Origin: Actinomycetales bacterium Actino_02
Lineage (GTDB): Bacteria > Actinomycetota > Actinomycetes > Propionibacteriales > Propionibacteriaceae
DNA: 64,000 nucleotides
Reading direction: 5' to 3'
Assembly (NCBI GenBank): GCA_001603275.1
Contig: LUYM01000030.1
Location: 1-64,000 of the forward strand
Shown here: positions 1 to 9,362 of the stretch, in pieces
Layout: every line of letters begins with the position of its first letter
Numbering within the stretch: the stretch's first letter is position 1
The notes under the pieces: model-generated
Told to the model about the DNA's origin: nothing
Database searches by the model: none
The model's input: the letters and a program-made list of their open reading frames with translations, nothing else
Made by a program: the position numbers and the translations under genes

Positions 1-1213
1 CGGCGGCCTCGGCCTGGCCGCCGGTGCGATCGCCGGCGGCTTCGGCGGGGCGGCGCTGGCCCCCAAGACGTCCGGTGGTCATCTGGAGTACGGCTTCTAC
101 GGCGAGCACCAGGCTGGAATCGCCACTCCCGCCCAGGATCGGCTGCACTTCGCGGCCTTCGACCTCCGCTCCGACGCCACCCGGGACGACCTGATCGCCC
201 TGCTGAAGGATTGGACGTATGCGGCCAGCCGACTGGTGATCGGCGCGGACGTGTCCGCGCGCGGCGCTTTCGACGGCGGCCCCTACCTGCCCCCAGATGA
301 CACCGGTGAGGCGGCCGGGCTGGACGCCGCCGGCCTGACCATCACCTTCGGCTTCGGCTCGTCGCTGTTCCGCGATGCCGCTGGCAAGGACCGCTTCGGG
401 CTGGCCGGCCAGCTGCCACCGGACTTCACCCCGCTGCCGAAGATGGCCAACGACTTCATCTCGCCGGAGCGATCCGGCGGTGACCTGTGCGTCCAGGCGT
501 GTGCGAATGACCCGCAGGTGGCCGTCCATGCGATCCGGAACCTGACCCGGATCGCGTTCGGACGGGCCACCCTGCGCTGGTCACAGCTCGGGTTCGGACG
601 CACCTCGTCCACCTCGTCGGCGCAGACCACTCCGCGCAACCTGTTCGGCCAGAAGGACGGCACCCGCAATCTCAAGGCCGAGCAGCCCGAGCGGCTGGCC
701 GAGCACGTCTGGATCTCCGACGGCCCGGCCTGGGCGCACGGTGGGTCCTACCTTGTCGCGCGGCGAATCGCCATGACCATCGAGGTCTGGGACGGGCTGC
801 AGCTGTCCGAGCAGGATCGGGTGCTCGGCCGGGAGAAGAAGTCTGGGGCGCCGCTGTCGGGCGGCACCGAGTTCACCGATCCGGACTTCGCCAAGACCGG
901 GGCGAACGGGCGTCCGCTGATCGATCCGCGCTCGCATGTGGCCCGGGCCGCCCCGGAGAACAACGGTGGCATCGCGATGCTGCGCCGCGGCTACAACTAT
1001 GTCGACGGCAACGACGACACCGGACGCCTGGATGCCGGCCTGTTCTTCATCGGCTTCGTGAAGGCGCCGGAGCGGTTCGCCACGGTGCACACCAACATGG
1101 CTCGCGATGACATGTTCTCGGAGTACCTGAAGACCACCTCCTCGTCGGTCTTTCTGGTGCCGCCGGGAGTCCGCGAAGGCCAGTACGTCGGCCAATCCCT
1201 CTTCGACGCCTGA
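1..1213 (+). CDS. efeB: Dyp-type haem peroxidase / deferrochelatase EfeB (5' end outside window)
   Basis: The frame is open from the window edge and starts with GGLGLAAGAIAGGFGGAALA, which looks like the tail of a twin-arginine signal or hydrophobic leader, so the start codon lies upstream. The body carries the DyP GxxDG motif (NLFGQKDGTRNL) with the catalytic Asp, the haem-ligand region DPRSHVARAAPEN with the proximal His, and the MLRRGYNY arginine motif. The EfeB/YwbN family oxidises haem-type substrates and works with the EfeUO iron-uptake system outside the membrane. EfeU and EfeO would be expected upstream but cannot be seen here. It ends just before a cluster of three dispersed repeats. 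Confidence 0.92.
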   Translation, partial: GGLGLAAGAIAGGFGGAALAPKTSGGHLEYGFYGEHQAGIATPAQDRLHFAAFDLRSDATRDDLIALLKDWTYAASRLVIGADVSARGAFDGGPYLPPDDTGEAAGLDAAGLTITFGFGSSLFRDAAGKDRFGLAGQLPPDFTPLPKMANDFISPERSGGDLCVQACANDPQVAVHAIRNLTRIAFGRATLRWSQLGFGRTSSTSSAQTTPRNLFGQKDGTRNLKAEQPERLAEHVWISDGPAWAHGGSYLVARRIAMTIEVWDGLQLSEQDRVLGREKKSGAPLSGGTEFTDPDFAKTGANGRPLIDPRSHVARAAPENNGGIAMLRRGYNYVDGNDDTGRLDAGLFFIGFVKAPERFATVHTNMARDDMFSEYLKTTSSSVFLVPPGVREGQYVGQSLFDA

Positions 1214-1570
1214 TCCCCGGGGACGGTTCCATTACCGTCCACCCTTCTCAGCGCGAGACCTGGGGACGGTTCCATTTCCGTCCACCGGAGCGAGCCAGCA
1301 CACCGGTACAAAACGGGGACGGTTCCTGTTACGTCCCAAACCACCCATCGATCCGCCCGGGACGGCGCTCAGCGACGCCTAACCAATTGCCAGCCGGCTC
1401 GGGCGGATGGTTCGAAGACCGTATCCCTGAACCCCAAGCCCCACCCAGGCCGACCCCACACACCCAACCCGACCACGGAGGTCGAGAACGATCCGCCCGG
1501 GACGGCACTCAGCCAGCTGAGTCCGTCGAAGCCCAAACCGTCCGTTCGACAAGCCCAGGGACCGACAGGC
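1214..1570. repeat. Gene-free stretch with three dispersed palindromic repeats and a 25-bp direct repeat
   Basis: No credible gene lies in these 357 bases. They hold type B repeats at 1219-1240 and 1262-1283 and a type A repeat at 1315-1337, all in the GGGGACGG-first orientation. A separate 25-bp direct repeat with one mismatch occurs at 1349-1373 and 1489-1513 (core GATCCGCCCGGGACGGC). A type D-like element (TTCGACAAGCCCAGGGACC) lies at 1545-1563. The region separates the EfeB gene from a convergent monooxygenase gene, so the stem-loops could act as terminators, but no T-tract is visible. Confidence 0.8.
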
Positions 1571-1867
1571 TCAGCCGGGGTAGTCGATGTCGGTGTACTT
1601 CATCGACGAGCGGGGGACGGCCATCAGTGGCGCGACCGCGTCCCGCCAGGCGGCGTAGTGGGCGGTGAGCTTGTGGTCCGCGGCGGCCTGCTCGTCCCGG
1701 TACGCCTCGATCAGGACGAAGCGGGACGGATCCCCCAGCTCCTGAATCGCATCGAATCGGACAACTCCGGGCTCGAGCCGCGAGCCGGCGGCGTTGGCCT
1801 TCGTCGCCTCGATGAAGGCGTCCACCCCATCGGGGACGACCTGGACTTGCACCTGCACGATCAGCAT
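1571..1867 (-). CDS. Antibiotic-biosynthesis-monooxygenase (ABM/YgiN/LsrG-like) domain protein
   Basis: This 98-residue protein begins MLIVQVQVQV and contains the ABM signature FVLIEAYRDEQAAADHKLTAHYAAW, typical of the small ferredoxin-fold dimers that include YgiN quinol monooxygenases and the LsrG autoinducer-2 isomerase. The family usually needs no cofactor, and substrate cannot be predicted. A longer reading to 1951 exists, but the ATG at 1867 matches the family N-terminus. It is divergent from the MFS transporter at 1970, so the two may share a control region of about 100 bp. Confidence 0.85.
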   Translation of the reverse strand: MLIVQVQVQVVPDGVDAFIEATKANAAGSRLEPGVVRFDAIQELGDPSRFVLIEAYRDEQAAADHKLTAHYAAWRDAVAPLMAVPRSSMKYTDIDYPG

Positions 1868-1969
1868 GGCTCCATTCAACCCCCTTGTCAGCCGCCGTAA
1901 CCAGGGATTTGCCAGCGGAGCCGGAGAGTGCCAGCATGGAAGGCTGCCCATTCGCCGAGTAGAGGAATC

Positions 1970-3265
1970 ATGTCACCCAGCCAGCAAGCCACCACGCTGC
2001 TTGCGAACCGTCCGTTCGTGCTGCTGCTGGCCGGCCGCACCACGTCGATGCTGGGCATGGCGTTCTCCCCGGTGGCGCTCGCGTTCGGCCTGCTGCAGCT
2101 GCCCGACGGAGGTCCGGCCACCCTTTCGATCGTGCTGGCCGCCCAGACGGTGCCGATGGTGATCTTCATGCTGGTCGGTGGCGTGGTGGCCGACCGCTAT
2201 CCGCGGCGGTTGGTGCTGCTCACCGGTGAGCTGTTGGCCGCCCTCGGCTGGGGTGCGATCGGCGTCATGCTGCTGACCGGCTACGCCCCGATCGTCCTGC
2301 TCAGCCTGGCTGCGGCGTTGGCCGGTATGTCCAGCGCCCTGATCTATCCGGCGCTGAGCGGGATCATTCCCGACCTGGTCAGCGAGGACATGCTGCAGCC
2401 GGCCAACTCGTGGCTGGCCATGGGCGCGTCCGTGGCCCGACTGGCCGGCCTGGTCGCGGCCGGTGCGGTGGTGGTGTGGCTGGGTGGCGGCTGGGCCATG
2501 GTCACCGCCGGCAGCCTGTTCGCCCTTGCCGGACTGCTGATGATGCGTCTCCCCGCGGTCACCGGAACCCTGGCTGGCGCGGAGGATCACCCGATTCGAC
2601 AACTGATCGAAGGGTGGGGGGAGTTCAAATCCCGGCAGTGGCTGTGGGTCTGTGTCGTCCAGTGGTCGATGCTGATCCTCGCCCTGCAGGCCGCGCACGG
2701 CGTCCTCGGCCCCGTGGTGGCCGAACAGGAGTTGGGCGGAGCCGCGGCGTGGACGACCATCCTGGCCGGCGAAGCGGTCGGCGCCATGATCGGGGTGGCC
2801 ATTTCCCTGGTCTGGCATCCGCATCGTCCGATTCTGGTCGGGACGCTGCTCACCGGAACCGCCGCGCTGCCGCCGATCCTGCTCGCGGTGTCGGCGCCGC
2901 TGTGGGTGGTCACCGCGGCCATGGGGCTGCAGGGCATCGGCTTCGAGCTGTTCGGCGTGCTGTGGCTGACCACCATGCAGAACGAGGTGCCGCCGGAGGC
3001 ACTGTCCCGGGTGGCGTCCTATGACGCGCTCGGCTCGCTGATGCTCGGCCCGGTCGGGCTGCTGCTGGCCGGTCCGGCCACGCTGGCTTTCGGCGTCCAC
3101 CTGCCGCTGCTGGTGACCGGCCTGCTGGCCTTCGCCACGATGAGCTTCGCGCTCGCCTTCCCGGAGGTGCGCCAGCTGCGTTCGCGGCTCGCCTCGGCGG
3201 TCGCGGACGATGCTGTGGCGTCGCCCTCGGTTCCGCTGAGCACCGACCCGCTGATCGCGGACTGA
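1970..3265 (+). CDS. MFS transporter
   Basis: The 431-residue hydrophobic protein has about 12 predicted membrane segments. The inter-helix loop GGVVADRYPRRLVLL (residues about 70-85) is the MFS motif A between helices 2 and 3. It resembles the MFS_3/EntS-like drug or siderophore exporters of actinobacteria. A GTG at 1928 gives a longer reading, but the ATG at 1970 follows AGAGGA at 1961-1966 and starts MSPSQQATTLLANRPF, the expected beginning for this family. Substrate is unknown. It is divergent from the ABM gene. Confidence 0.88.
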   Translation: MSPSQQATTLLANRPFVLLLAGRTTSMLGMAFSPVALAFGLLQLPDGGPATLSIVLAAQTVPMVIFMLVGGVVADRYPRRLVLLTGELLAALGWGAIGVMLLTGYAPIVLLSLAAALAGMSSALIYPALSGIIPDLVSEDMLQPANSWLAMGASVARLAGLVAAGAVVVWLGGGWAMVTAGSLFALAGLLMMRLPAVTGTLAGAEDHPIRQLIEGWGEFKSRQWLWVCVVQWSMLILALQAAHGVLGPVVAEQELGGAAAWTTILAGEAVGAMIGVAISLVWHPHRPILVGTLLTGTAALPPILLAVSAPLWVVTAAMGLQGIGFELFGVLWLTTMQNEVPPEALSRVASYDALGSLMLGPVGLLLAGPATLAFGVHLPLLVTGLLAFATMSFALAFPEVRQLRSRLASAVADDAVASPSVPLSTDPLIAD

Positions 3266-3384
3266 CCATCTGCGACCGGCCGGGCCGGGTCAGAAATTGA
3301 CCCCTCGGCGTGGACGGCGCTGAGCGCTACTCTGGTTCGACGCCGCGGTCGCGGCGATCCCCGACCCCGCGAAAGCTGGCGCCC

Positions 3385-4302
3385 ATGCTGACGAGCGAGC
3401 CAAGCCGCCCGCCCGAAGCGCTGGCCAGCTGGATCCGCGAGGTTGCCAACGCCCAGGATCCGCGGGTCACCCCGACCACGCCGGTGGTGCCGCTGATCAC
3501 CCGCGGTCTGCCCACTCGTCCGGTCGCCCCGGAGCCGGCCCAGGTCTACATCTGCGCGGGCGTCATCGTGAAGCTGCACGGGCGGTTCACCGACCGCGGT
3601 CGGCTCAGCCGCCGGCTGCACTGCATCGGCGGCCCGGACATCGACCGACTGTGGATCCAGCCGCTGATCTACCGCCCGATCGACGCCCCGAATGGACGCC
3701 TTGCTACGGTCTGGCCCCGGGTGACGGTGCTGGCCAGCATCGACCATCCGCCGTGGACCGATGCCGGACGGTTGTTGGCGAAGCTGCACTCGATGCCGGT
3801 CGCCGATGATCCGCCCCGCCTGGGCGGGCACAGTCGGCTGGCCCGGACGATTCGCTGGCTCAAGGACGAGGGGCCGACCGAGCTGGCCTGGTTGGCCGAG
3901 CTGGGCGAGTCGCTGGCCGAACGGCTGGCCGAGCCGGCCGCGTCCACCCTGGCCCACGGCGACTTCCACCTGGGCCAGCTGGGCCATACCCCGTTGCGGC
4001 GCAGCTGGAAGCTGCTTGATGTGGACGATTTCGGGGTCGGCGATCCGGCCTGGGATCTGTCCCGCGCGGCCGGTTTCAACGCCGCCGGGCTGCTCCCCGA
4101 CCAGAATTGGGACGAGTTCGTCGCCGCCTACCGCGAGGCCGGTGGTCCGGCGATTCCGGCCGAGGGTGACCCGTGGCCGAATTTGTTGCTGCCCACCCAG
4201 GCGTCCCTGGTGATTGCGGCGGCCCAGCAGCTGCGTTCCGGACACGACTCATCGGCGACGTTCGCCCTGCTCGACGCCTGCCAGCGGCTCAGCCAGCGCT
4301 GA
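3385..4302 (+). CDS. Aminoglycoside phosphotransferase-like (APH family) kinase
   Basis: The 305-residue protein carries the APH/choline-kinase catalytic motif LAHGDFHLGQLG (catalytic Asp near residue 193) and the metal-binding LLDVDDFGVGDPAWDL (near residues 208-223). The N-terminal ATP-binding lobe is recognisable by VYICAGVIVKLHGRF. Such proteins phosphorylate small hydroxyl substrates such as aminoglycosides, sugars or homoserine; nothing here identifies the substrate or shows resistance. The ATG at 3385 is chosen over 3310 because the earlier N-terminus is arginine/proline-rich and unlike the family. Confidence 0.82.
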   Translation: MLTSEPSRPPEALASWIREVANAQDPRVTPTTPVVPLITRGLPTRPVAPEPAQVYICAGVIVKLHGRFTDRGRLSRRLHCIGGPDIDRLWIQPLIYRPIDAPNGRLATVWPRVTVLASIDHPPWTDAGRLLAKLHSMPVADDPPRLGGHSRLARTIRWLKDEGPTELAWLAELGESLAERLAEPAASTLAHGDFHLGQLGHTPLRRSWKLLDVDDFGVGDPAWDLSRAAGFNAAGLLPDQNWDEFVAAYREAGGPAIPAEGDPWPNLLLPTQASLVIAAAQQLRSGHDSSATFALLDACQRLSQR

Positions 4303-4669
4303 GCTTCAGCATCGATGGACGGTAATGGAACCGTCCCCACCAATTGCGCTGACCAGGCTGGACGGTAATGGAACCGTCCCCACCAATCGCGCTGACCAGG
4401 CTGGACGGAAATGGAACCGTCCCCATTCGTCCCGTGGGACGTAACAGGAACCGTCCCCATTCGTCCCACCGACCGTCCGTCTTGTCGCGCTAGACGGCAA
4501 TGGAACCGCCCCCTTCAGGATGTGGGACGTAACAGGAACCGTCCCCTTTCGTCCCGGAGGACGCAGTGGCGGCACCGGGGATTCCCCGGCGCCGCCACTA
4601 TCCACCTCGGGCCCCTGACGGGCACCATCCGGCCTGGTCGATGCCCGTCCAGACACGGGACCCGGAGCC
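4303..4669. repeat. Gene-free convergent region with six dispersed repeats, three in a 43-bp tandem
   Basis: These 367 bases hold type B repeats at 4317-4338, 4360-4381 and 4403-4424. Their starts are exactly 43 bp apart, and the spacer CACCAAT(T/C)GCGCTGACCAGG is repeated with them. A type A repeat follows at 4436-4458, a degenerate type B at 4492-4513 and a type A at 4524-4546. The region lies between convergently transcribed genes (APH-like kinase and ABC permease). I see no coding sequence. Confidence 0.85.
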
Positions 4670-7111
4670 CTACAACTCGGCCAGCGCCTCCGTCGGTGCA
4701 GTCTTGGCCGCCCGCCGACCCGGCAGGTAGGAGGCCAGCGCGGCGGCCAGCACGGCGATGCCCAGCATGCCGAGCGTCTGCGGGCCGTCCACGGCGTAAC
4801 TGAGCTCCTGCACGTCGGAGGCTCGGCCGAGCGCGGTGATCGCCAGCCAGCCGAAGCCGGCCCCGGCCGCGGTACCGACCAGCACTCCGACCACGGCCAC
4901 CTCGAGCGCCTCGATGGTCAGCATCGTCCGCAGTGAGGACGCCTGCAGCCCCAAGGCCCGCAACAGCCCCGACTCGCGCGTCCGCTCCAGCACCGACAAC
5001 CCCAACGTGTTCGAGACGCCGATCAGGGCGATCACGACCGCCACTCCGAGCAGGCCGGTGGTGATCGCCACCAGCAGGTTCATCAGCGACTCGTACGCCG
5101 AAGCCTCCACCAGCGACCCGGTCACCCGGTTCTGATCGGCGGCCAACTCGTTCACCCCGACCAGGACGTTCAGCGCCTGGCTCCGGTCGGGCACCGACAG
5201 CCAGATCACCGCAGCCGGGGCGGCCTTGCTGATCTTGGCCAAGTTCGCCGCCGAGACCATGGCCTGATCGCTGGTGACCACCTTCGAGCCGACCACCTGC
5301 AGCTTCACAGTCCCGGCCTCGCCCTTCACCTCGATGCTGGACGGCAGATTCTTGGCCGTGCCCGGATCGACCAGCACCTGCTGATCGCTCACACTCACCG
5401 GAATTCCGACCACCGACGCGACCGTGGGCTGCGCCCCCAGCAGAGTCACCAGGCGAGCGTCGTCCGCGCTGCCCAGGTGGGCCAGCCCGGCGGGCAACTC
5501 CACCGTGTCGACCACGCCCGGCACCGTCCCCAGCTTCGTCCGGACGTCCTCAGGGACCGCCGTCGGATTGCCGTCGGCGTCGGTCCAGGCCACCTGGACG
5601 TCCACCGGGAACCGCACCTCGAGTTCGCCGAGGATGCTGGCCCGAATGCTGGCCGTGGTCACCTGCATCGTCACCACCAGGCCGACCGCGAGCATCAGCG
5701 CCGTGGCAGTAGCCGTGGCTCGGCGCGGGTTGCGCTCGGTGTTGTTGGCCGCCAGCAGCGGCACCGTGCCGAACCGGCGAACCAGTCGTCCGACCAGCCG
5801 CAGCAGGCCGGGGACGAACAGTGGCCCGCCGAACAACACCCCTAGTGAAATCAGAGTTGCTGCACCGATGGCGTAGAGCAAGGCGTTCGGATCGGGACGG
5901 CTCACCGAGAAGGCGGCGAGGCCGAGCCCGGCCACCAGCAGCAGGCCGCAGATGATCGCGCGGACCACGCCGGCCCGCTTCCGCTCGTCCATGGAGAGCT
6001 CGGGCTGCAGAGCCTCGACCGGAGCCACCTTGGTGCCCCGCATCACCGGGACGATGGCGGCGATCACCGCGACCATCACCCCGATCCCGAAGGCCAGCGC
6101 CATCCGCGACCACGGCAGCGCCAGCCCCCAGTAGAGCGCCGACGACCAGGACGTGATCGCCACCGCGATCCCGATCCCGGCCAGCACCCCGATCAGGGAG
6201 CCGATCACGCCGAGCAGTGCGGCCTCGGCCAGGAAGCGGAACCGCACCTGCGCGGCACTGGCCCCCACGGCACGCAGCAGCCCGATCTGGCGGCGGCGCT
6301 GGGCGAGGGTGATGGTGAAGGTGTTGGCGATGGTGATCATGCCCACGATCACGGACGCAGCCGCACCCACCCAGAGCACGACGTTGAACGCGTCCAGCTC
6401 ACCGGCAACCCGCGAAGCCTGCCGATCACGGACGACCTGAGCCAGCTCGGCCTTCGCCTTCGGGGCGACTGTGGCCAGCTCGGCGTTGATCGCGTCCAAA
6501 ACCTGATCGATATTCGCGTCCGGGGCCAGCTTGATCGCCCACTCGGTGGTGAGGTCTTCGGTCCAGCCACCCTGGGAGAGTCGCGCGATCGAGGTGTAGC
6601 CGGTCTTGACGAACATGCCGGCCGGCTCGTCGGTCAGTCCAACCACGGTCAGCTGGGTGTCACTTCCGGCAACTCGGACGCCCTGACCGATTCCGACGTT
6701 GAGAGCACGCGACACCGCAGAACTCAGCGCGATCTCGTCGGCACCGGTCGGCCAGCGACCCTCGGTCAGCTTCGACCACCGCAACGGCTCCGGCGGCGGG
6801 ACGAACAGCTGCAGCAGCTGCGAGATCGCACCATTGGTGACGACCTCGTTACTCGCCGCCGATGGGCTGGCGATCGCCACCCCCGGCACGCCGGCGATGA
6901 CCTTTGTCAGCCCAGGAACGGGCTCCTCGGTGCTGACCACGAGATCGGCCATGGCGATCGGCAGGTTGGCCGCCTTGCCTTGCGCCTGCGCCTCGGTGGC
7001 CACCAGGACCGACGAGCCGGCCAGGAAGGCGACGCTGATCGCGATGGCCAGCATCGTGGAGATGAACCGGCCGGGATGCCGACGCACCTCTGACCAGGCC
7101 TGATGCAACAT
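4670..7111 (-). CDS. ABC transporter permease, MacB/FtsX (LolE-like) type, two-domain
   Basis: The 813-residue protein is made of two FtsX-type permease units. An N-terminal membrane helix (residues about 16-36) precedes an extracytoplasmic MacB_PCD-like domain, then three helices with the signature TITLAQRRRQIGLLRAVGAS. The second half repeats this plan and ends in VLERTRESGLLRALGLQ followed by two helices. Such proteins pair with an LolD-like ATPase to move lipids, peptides or drugs by mechanotransmission. The ATG at 7111 overlaps the ATPase stop as TGATG and has a GGGGG upstream, so it is preferred to the start at 7123. Confidence 0.9.
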   Translation of the reverse strand: MLHQAWSEVRRHPGRFISTMLAIAISVAFLAGSSVLVATEAQAQGKAANLPIAMADLVVSTEEPVPGLTKVIAGVPGVAIASPSAASNEVVTNGAISQLLQLFVPPPEPLRWSKLTEGRWPTGADEIALSSAVSRALNVGIGQGVRVAGSDTQLTVVGLTDEPAGMFVKTGYTSIARLSQGGWTEDLTTEWAIKLAPDANIDQVLDAINAELATVAPKAKAELAQVVRDRQASRVAGELDAFNVVLWVGAAASVIVGMITIANTFTITLAQRRRQIGLLRAVGASAAQVRFRFLAEAALLGVIGSLIGVLAGIGIAVAITSWSSALYWGLALPWSRMALAFGIGVMVAVIAAIVPVMRGTKVAPVEALQPELSMDERKRAGVVRAIICGLLLVAGLGLAAFSVSRPDPNALLYAIGAATLISLGVLFGGPLFVPGLLRLVGRLVRRFGTVPLLAANNTERNPRRATATATALMLAVGLVVTMQVTTASIRASILGELEVRFPVDVQVAWTDADGNPTAVPEDVRTKLGTVPGVVDTVELPAGLAHLGSADDARLVTLLGAQPTVASVVGIPVSVSDQQVLVDPGTAKNLPSSIEVKGEAGTVKLQVVGSKVVTSDQAMVSAANLAKISKAAPAAVIWLSVPDRSQALNVLVGVNELAADQNRVTGSLVEASAYESLMNLLVAITTGLLGVAVVIALIGVSNTLGLSVLERTRESGLLRALGLQASSLRTMLTIEALEVAVVGVLVGTAAGAGFGWLAITALGRASDVQELSYAVDGPQTLGMLGIAVLAAALASYLPGRRAAKTAPTEALAEL

Positions 7112-7887
7112 CAGGACCCCCACCGCTTCATGGTGGCCAAGATGGTGTCCGCAGTGGGTGCGGACAGATCGTCCACCACTCGTCCGTCGGACAGCAGCAC
7201 CGTGCGGTCGGCGTAGGCGGCCGCATTCGGGTCGTGGGTGACCATCACGATGGTCTGGCCGAGCACCTGGCTGGTGTGCCGCAGGTAGTCGAGCAGCTGC
7301 TGGCTGGCCCGCGAGTCGAGGGCGCCGGTGGGCTCGTCGGCGAAGACCACCGACGGCCTGCCGATCAGGGCCCGGGCGATCGCCACCCGCTGCTGCTGGC
7401 CACCGGAGAGCTGGGACGGCAAGTGCTTGAGCCGATCACCCAGCCGCAAAGAGTCGACCAGCTGCGCGAAGACCTCCGGGTCGGCCCGCCGGCCGGACAG
7501 CTCCAGCGGCAGCATGATGTTCTGCTCGGCGGTCAGCGTCGGCAGCAGATTGAAGGCCTGGAACACGAAGCCGACCTGGTCGCGACGGACCCGGGTCAGT
7601 TCGCGGTCGGAGAGCCCGGAGAGCTGGCGTCCATCGATCAGCACCTCGCCGGACGTCGGACGATCCAGTCCGGCCAGGCAGTGCATCAGGGTGGACTTTC
7701 CAGAGCCCGAGGGGCCCATGATGGCGGCGAAGGAGCCGCGGATGAAGCCGAGATCGACGCCGTCCAAGGCGTGCACGGCGGCTTCACCGCTGCGATAGAC
7801 CTTGGTCAGCGCCTGCGCGGCGACCACATGGTCGACGGCGACGGTGGCCGTCACCGCTGGCCCCCTGCCGCAGCGATGGCCGGACAA
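7111..7887 (-). CDS. ABC transporter ATP-binding protein, MacB/LolD type
   Basis: The 258-residue ATPase has Walker [10 protein letters not shown], the Q-loop [22 protein letters not shown] typical of MacB/LolD ATPases, signature [15 protein letters not shown], Walker [14 protein letters not shown] and the H-loop VTHD. It overlaps the permease by one nucleotide, so the two are translationally coupled and almost certainly form one exporter. The true start may be the GTG of [10 protein letters not shown] (codon 12), because the preceding residues are not conserved in style. No two-component regulator is next to it. Confidence 0.92.
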   Translation of the reverse strand: MSGHRCGRGPAVTATVAVDHVVAAQALTKVYRSGEAAVHALDGVDLGFIRGSFAAIMGPSGSGKSTLMHCLAGLDRPTSGEVLIDGRQLSGLSDRELTRVRRDQVGFVFQAFNLLPTLTAEQNIMLPLELSGRRADPEVFAQLVDSLRLGDRLKHLPSQLSGGQQQRVAIARALIGRPSVVFADEPTGALDSRASQQLLDYLRHTSQVLGQTIVMVTHDPNAAAYADRTVLLSDGRVVDDLSAPTADTILATMKRWGS

Positions 7888-7993
7888 GGGGAGGCAGGCC
7901 GGCGCGACGCCGACCCCGTCGGGGATGTTGTGAGCATGACTTCACGCTAGGTCGGGGCCTGCGGTCGGCGCGTCCTCCCTTGCGGCGGTGATG

Positions 7994-8011
7994 CTCGTCC
8001 GCAGGGACGAG
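7994..8011. promoter_or_regulatory. Perfect 7-bp inverted repeat upstream of the ABC exporter
   Basis: CTCGTCC-GCAG-GGACGAG is a perfect dyad about 107 bp upstream of the ABC ATPase start. It lies in the 214-bp gap with the DUF2207 gene, where the exporter promoter must be. It could be an operator or a short hairpin. Only symmetry supports it. Confidence 0.3.
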
Positions 8012-8101
8012 ATCGTCCGCCCGAACCACTACCCCTCCGGTCTCACCCGGCAGTGAGTTTCCCGACCGCAGCCCTACCCGGCCGCGATGCCGGTTCCGCC
8101 C

Positions 8102-9241
8102 TCACAAAGAAGGGGACTGTCCCCTTTTCTGCGGGGACGCGGCTGCATCCTGGATCAGGTTCGCGCCGACCGCCACGTCCGAGACCGCCCGCGCAGCAAC
8201 CAGCTGCCGAGCGAGATCGGCGACCAGCCGCGGAATCGCTCCGTCGGCGGTGAGCAGTCGCCGGTCGGCGGCCAGCGGCACCAGCCAGCTGAAACCGTCC
8301 GGCGCGGCCGTCCCCGCCGTCTGCGCCAGGCCGCTCCGCCAAGCCTCCAGCTGGCCCAGGACCATGGCATACGGCAGATACCGCACCTGATCGGCCACCG
8401 ACACCTCGGCCTGGGTGGCCGGATCGGTTCGACCCAGCCAGTTGCCGAAGTGGCGAGCCTGAGCCCGCATCGCGTAGCCGTCCGCGGTCACCGGCGGGTT
8501 CGGCAGCCCCTGGGTGAGCGCCCACAGCACCACCCCGCCCAGCATCAGGCCGCCGCCCAGCCAGGGCTGATTGAGCATCACGATGGCCACCGCGCCGAGC
8601 AGGAGGACGACCGGGCCGGCCAGCCGCAGCGAGGTGTCGGCCGGGTGGGTGAGCCGCCGGAACCACCCGCGTCGCTCGGCCTCGATCAGCAGCAGATCGG
8701 TGACCTGGTTCAGGCCGCGGCGCTGGTCGAGAGTCAGGTCGCTGAGCAGGACGTCGTTGGCGTCGGCGAACAGCACCTGGAGCAGCGCATCCTCCGGGGA
8801 GGCCGGGACGGCTGGGTCCGGCGCGGCGGCGTCCGCCTCGACAGGATCGGTGGACGACTCGACAGGGGCCGGTTCGTGGCCGTCCACCCGGGTGAACTGC
8901 CAGTCGGCGCTGAGCGGGCTGTCCGCCGGTGCCGGCCGCTCGGTGATCACCACGCGGCCCTGCTCGGCCAGGTCGATCAACGTGGCGGCGACCTCGATCG
9001 GGTTCGCGCGTCCGTCCAGGACGACGCCGGTCAGCCCGGGACTGAGCACGTCCGGAGGCACCGGGCGGGTCAGCTCGTCCGCGGGGTGGCGGTCGACGAA
9101 CTCGGTCGTCACCGGCGCTCCCGGGGCCGGGCGCTCACCGTCCGCCAGTCCCCGATATCGCTGATCACGAGTCTGCCGACGCACCACTACAGCCGCGATC
9201 GCCGAAGCCAGCACCACCATTGCCGCAAGCACGACGTCCAT
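8102..9241 (-). CDS. DUF2207-like predicted membrane protein
   Basis: The 379-residue protein starts [32 protein letters not shown], a single N-terminal helix. A DUF2207-like cytoplasmic region follows ([26 protein letters not shown]), then a pair of membrane helices near residues 206-245 and a C-terminal soluble part ([10 protein letters not shown]...[10 protein letters not shown]), the order seen in DUF2207/YciQ proteins. Function is unknown. The last nine codons (QKRGQSPSL) are read from a type C repeat at 8107-8130, so the ancestral C-terminus was probably replaced or extended. The ATG at 9241 follows GAGGAC, although the spacing is short. Confidence 0.75.
   Translation of the reverse strand: MDVVLAAMVVLASAIAAVVVRRQTRDQRYRGLADGERPAPGAPVTTEFVDRHPADELTRPVPPDVLSPGLTGVVLDGRANPIEVAATLIDLAEQGRVVITERPAPADSPLSADWQFTRVDGHEPAPVESSTDPVEADAAAPDPAVPASPEDALLQVLFADANDVLLSDLTLDQRRGLNQVTDLLLIEAERRGWFRRLTHPADTSLRLAGPVVLLLGAVAIVMLNQPWLGGGLMLGGVVLWALTQGLPNPPVTADGYAMRAQARHFGNWLGRTDPATQAEVSVADQVRYLPYAMVLGQLEAWRSGLAQTAGTAAPDGFSWLVPLAADRRLLTADGAIPRLVADLARQLVAARAVSDVAVGANLIQDAAASPQKRGQSPSL
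8107..8130 (-). repeat. Type C palindromic repeat overlapping the end of the DUF2207 gene
   Basis: The palindrome is centred on GGGGACtGTCCCC with A/T-rich flanks (AAGA...TTTTCT). It matches the copies at 10787-10815 and 17837-17865. Unlike those copies, it lies within an annotated coding sequence. Confidence 0.85.
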
Positions 9242-9362
9242 GTCCTCATCATCGCGCACCATCGGCTGCAGCGCCGACCTGGGCTGGATTCGGCCCAAAC
9301 TCGGCAATGCCCGACCCCCTCGCGATGCACGGCGTCGGGCCGACGGCAGCTATGGTCGAGCC

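Noticed and set aside
4317-4546. CRISPR array from regularly spaced repeats
   Set aside because: Only three units are evenly spaced, the 'spacers' are themselves repeated, and there are no cas genes.
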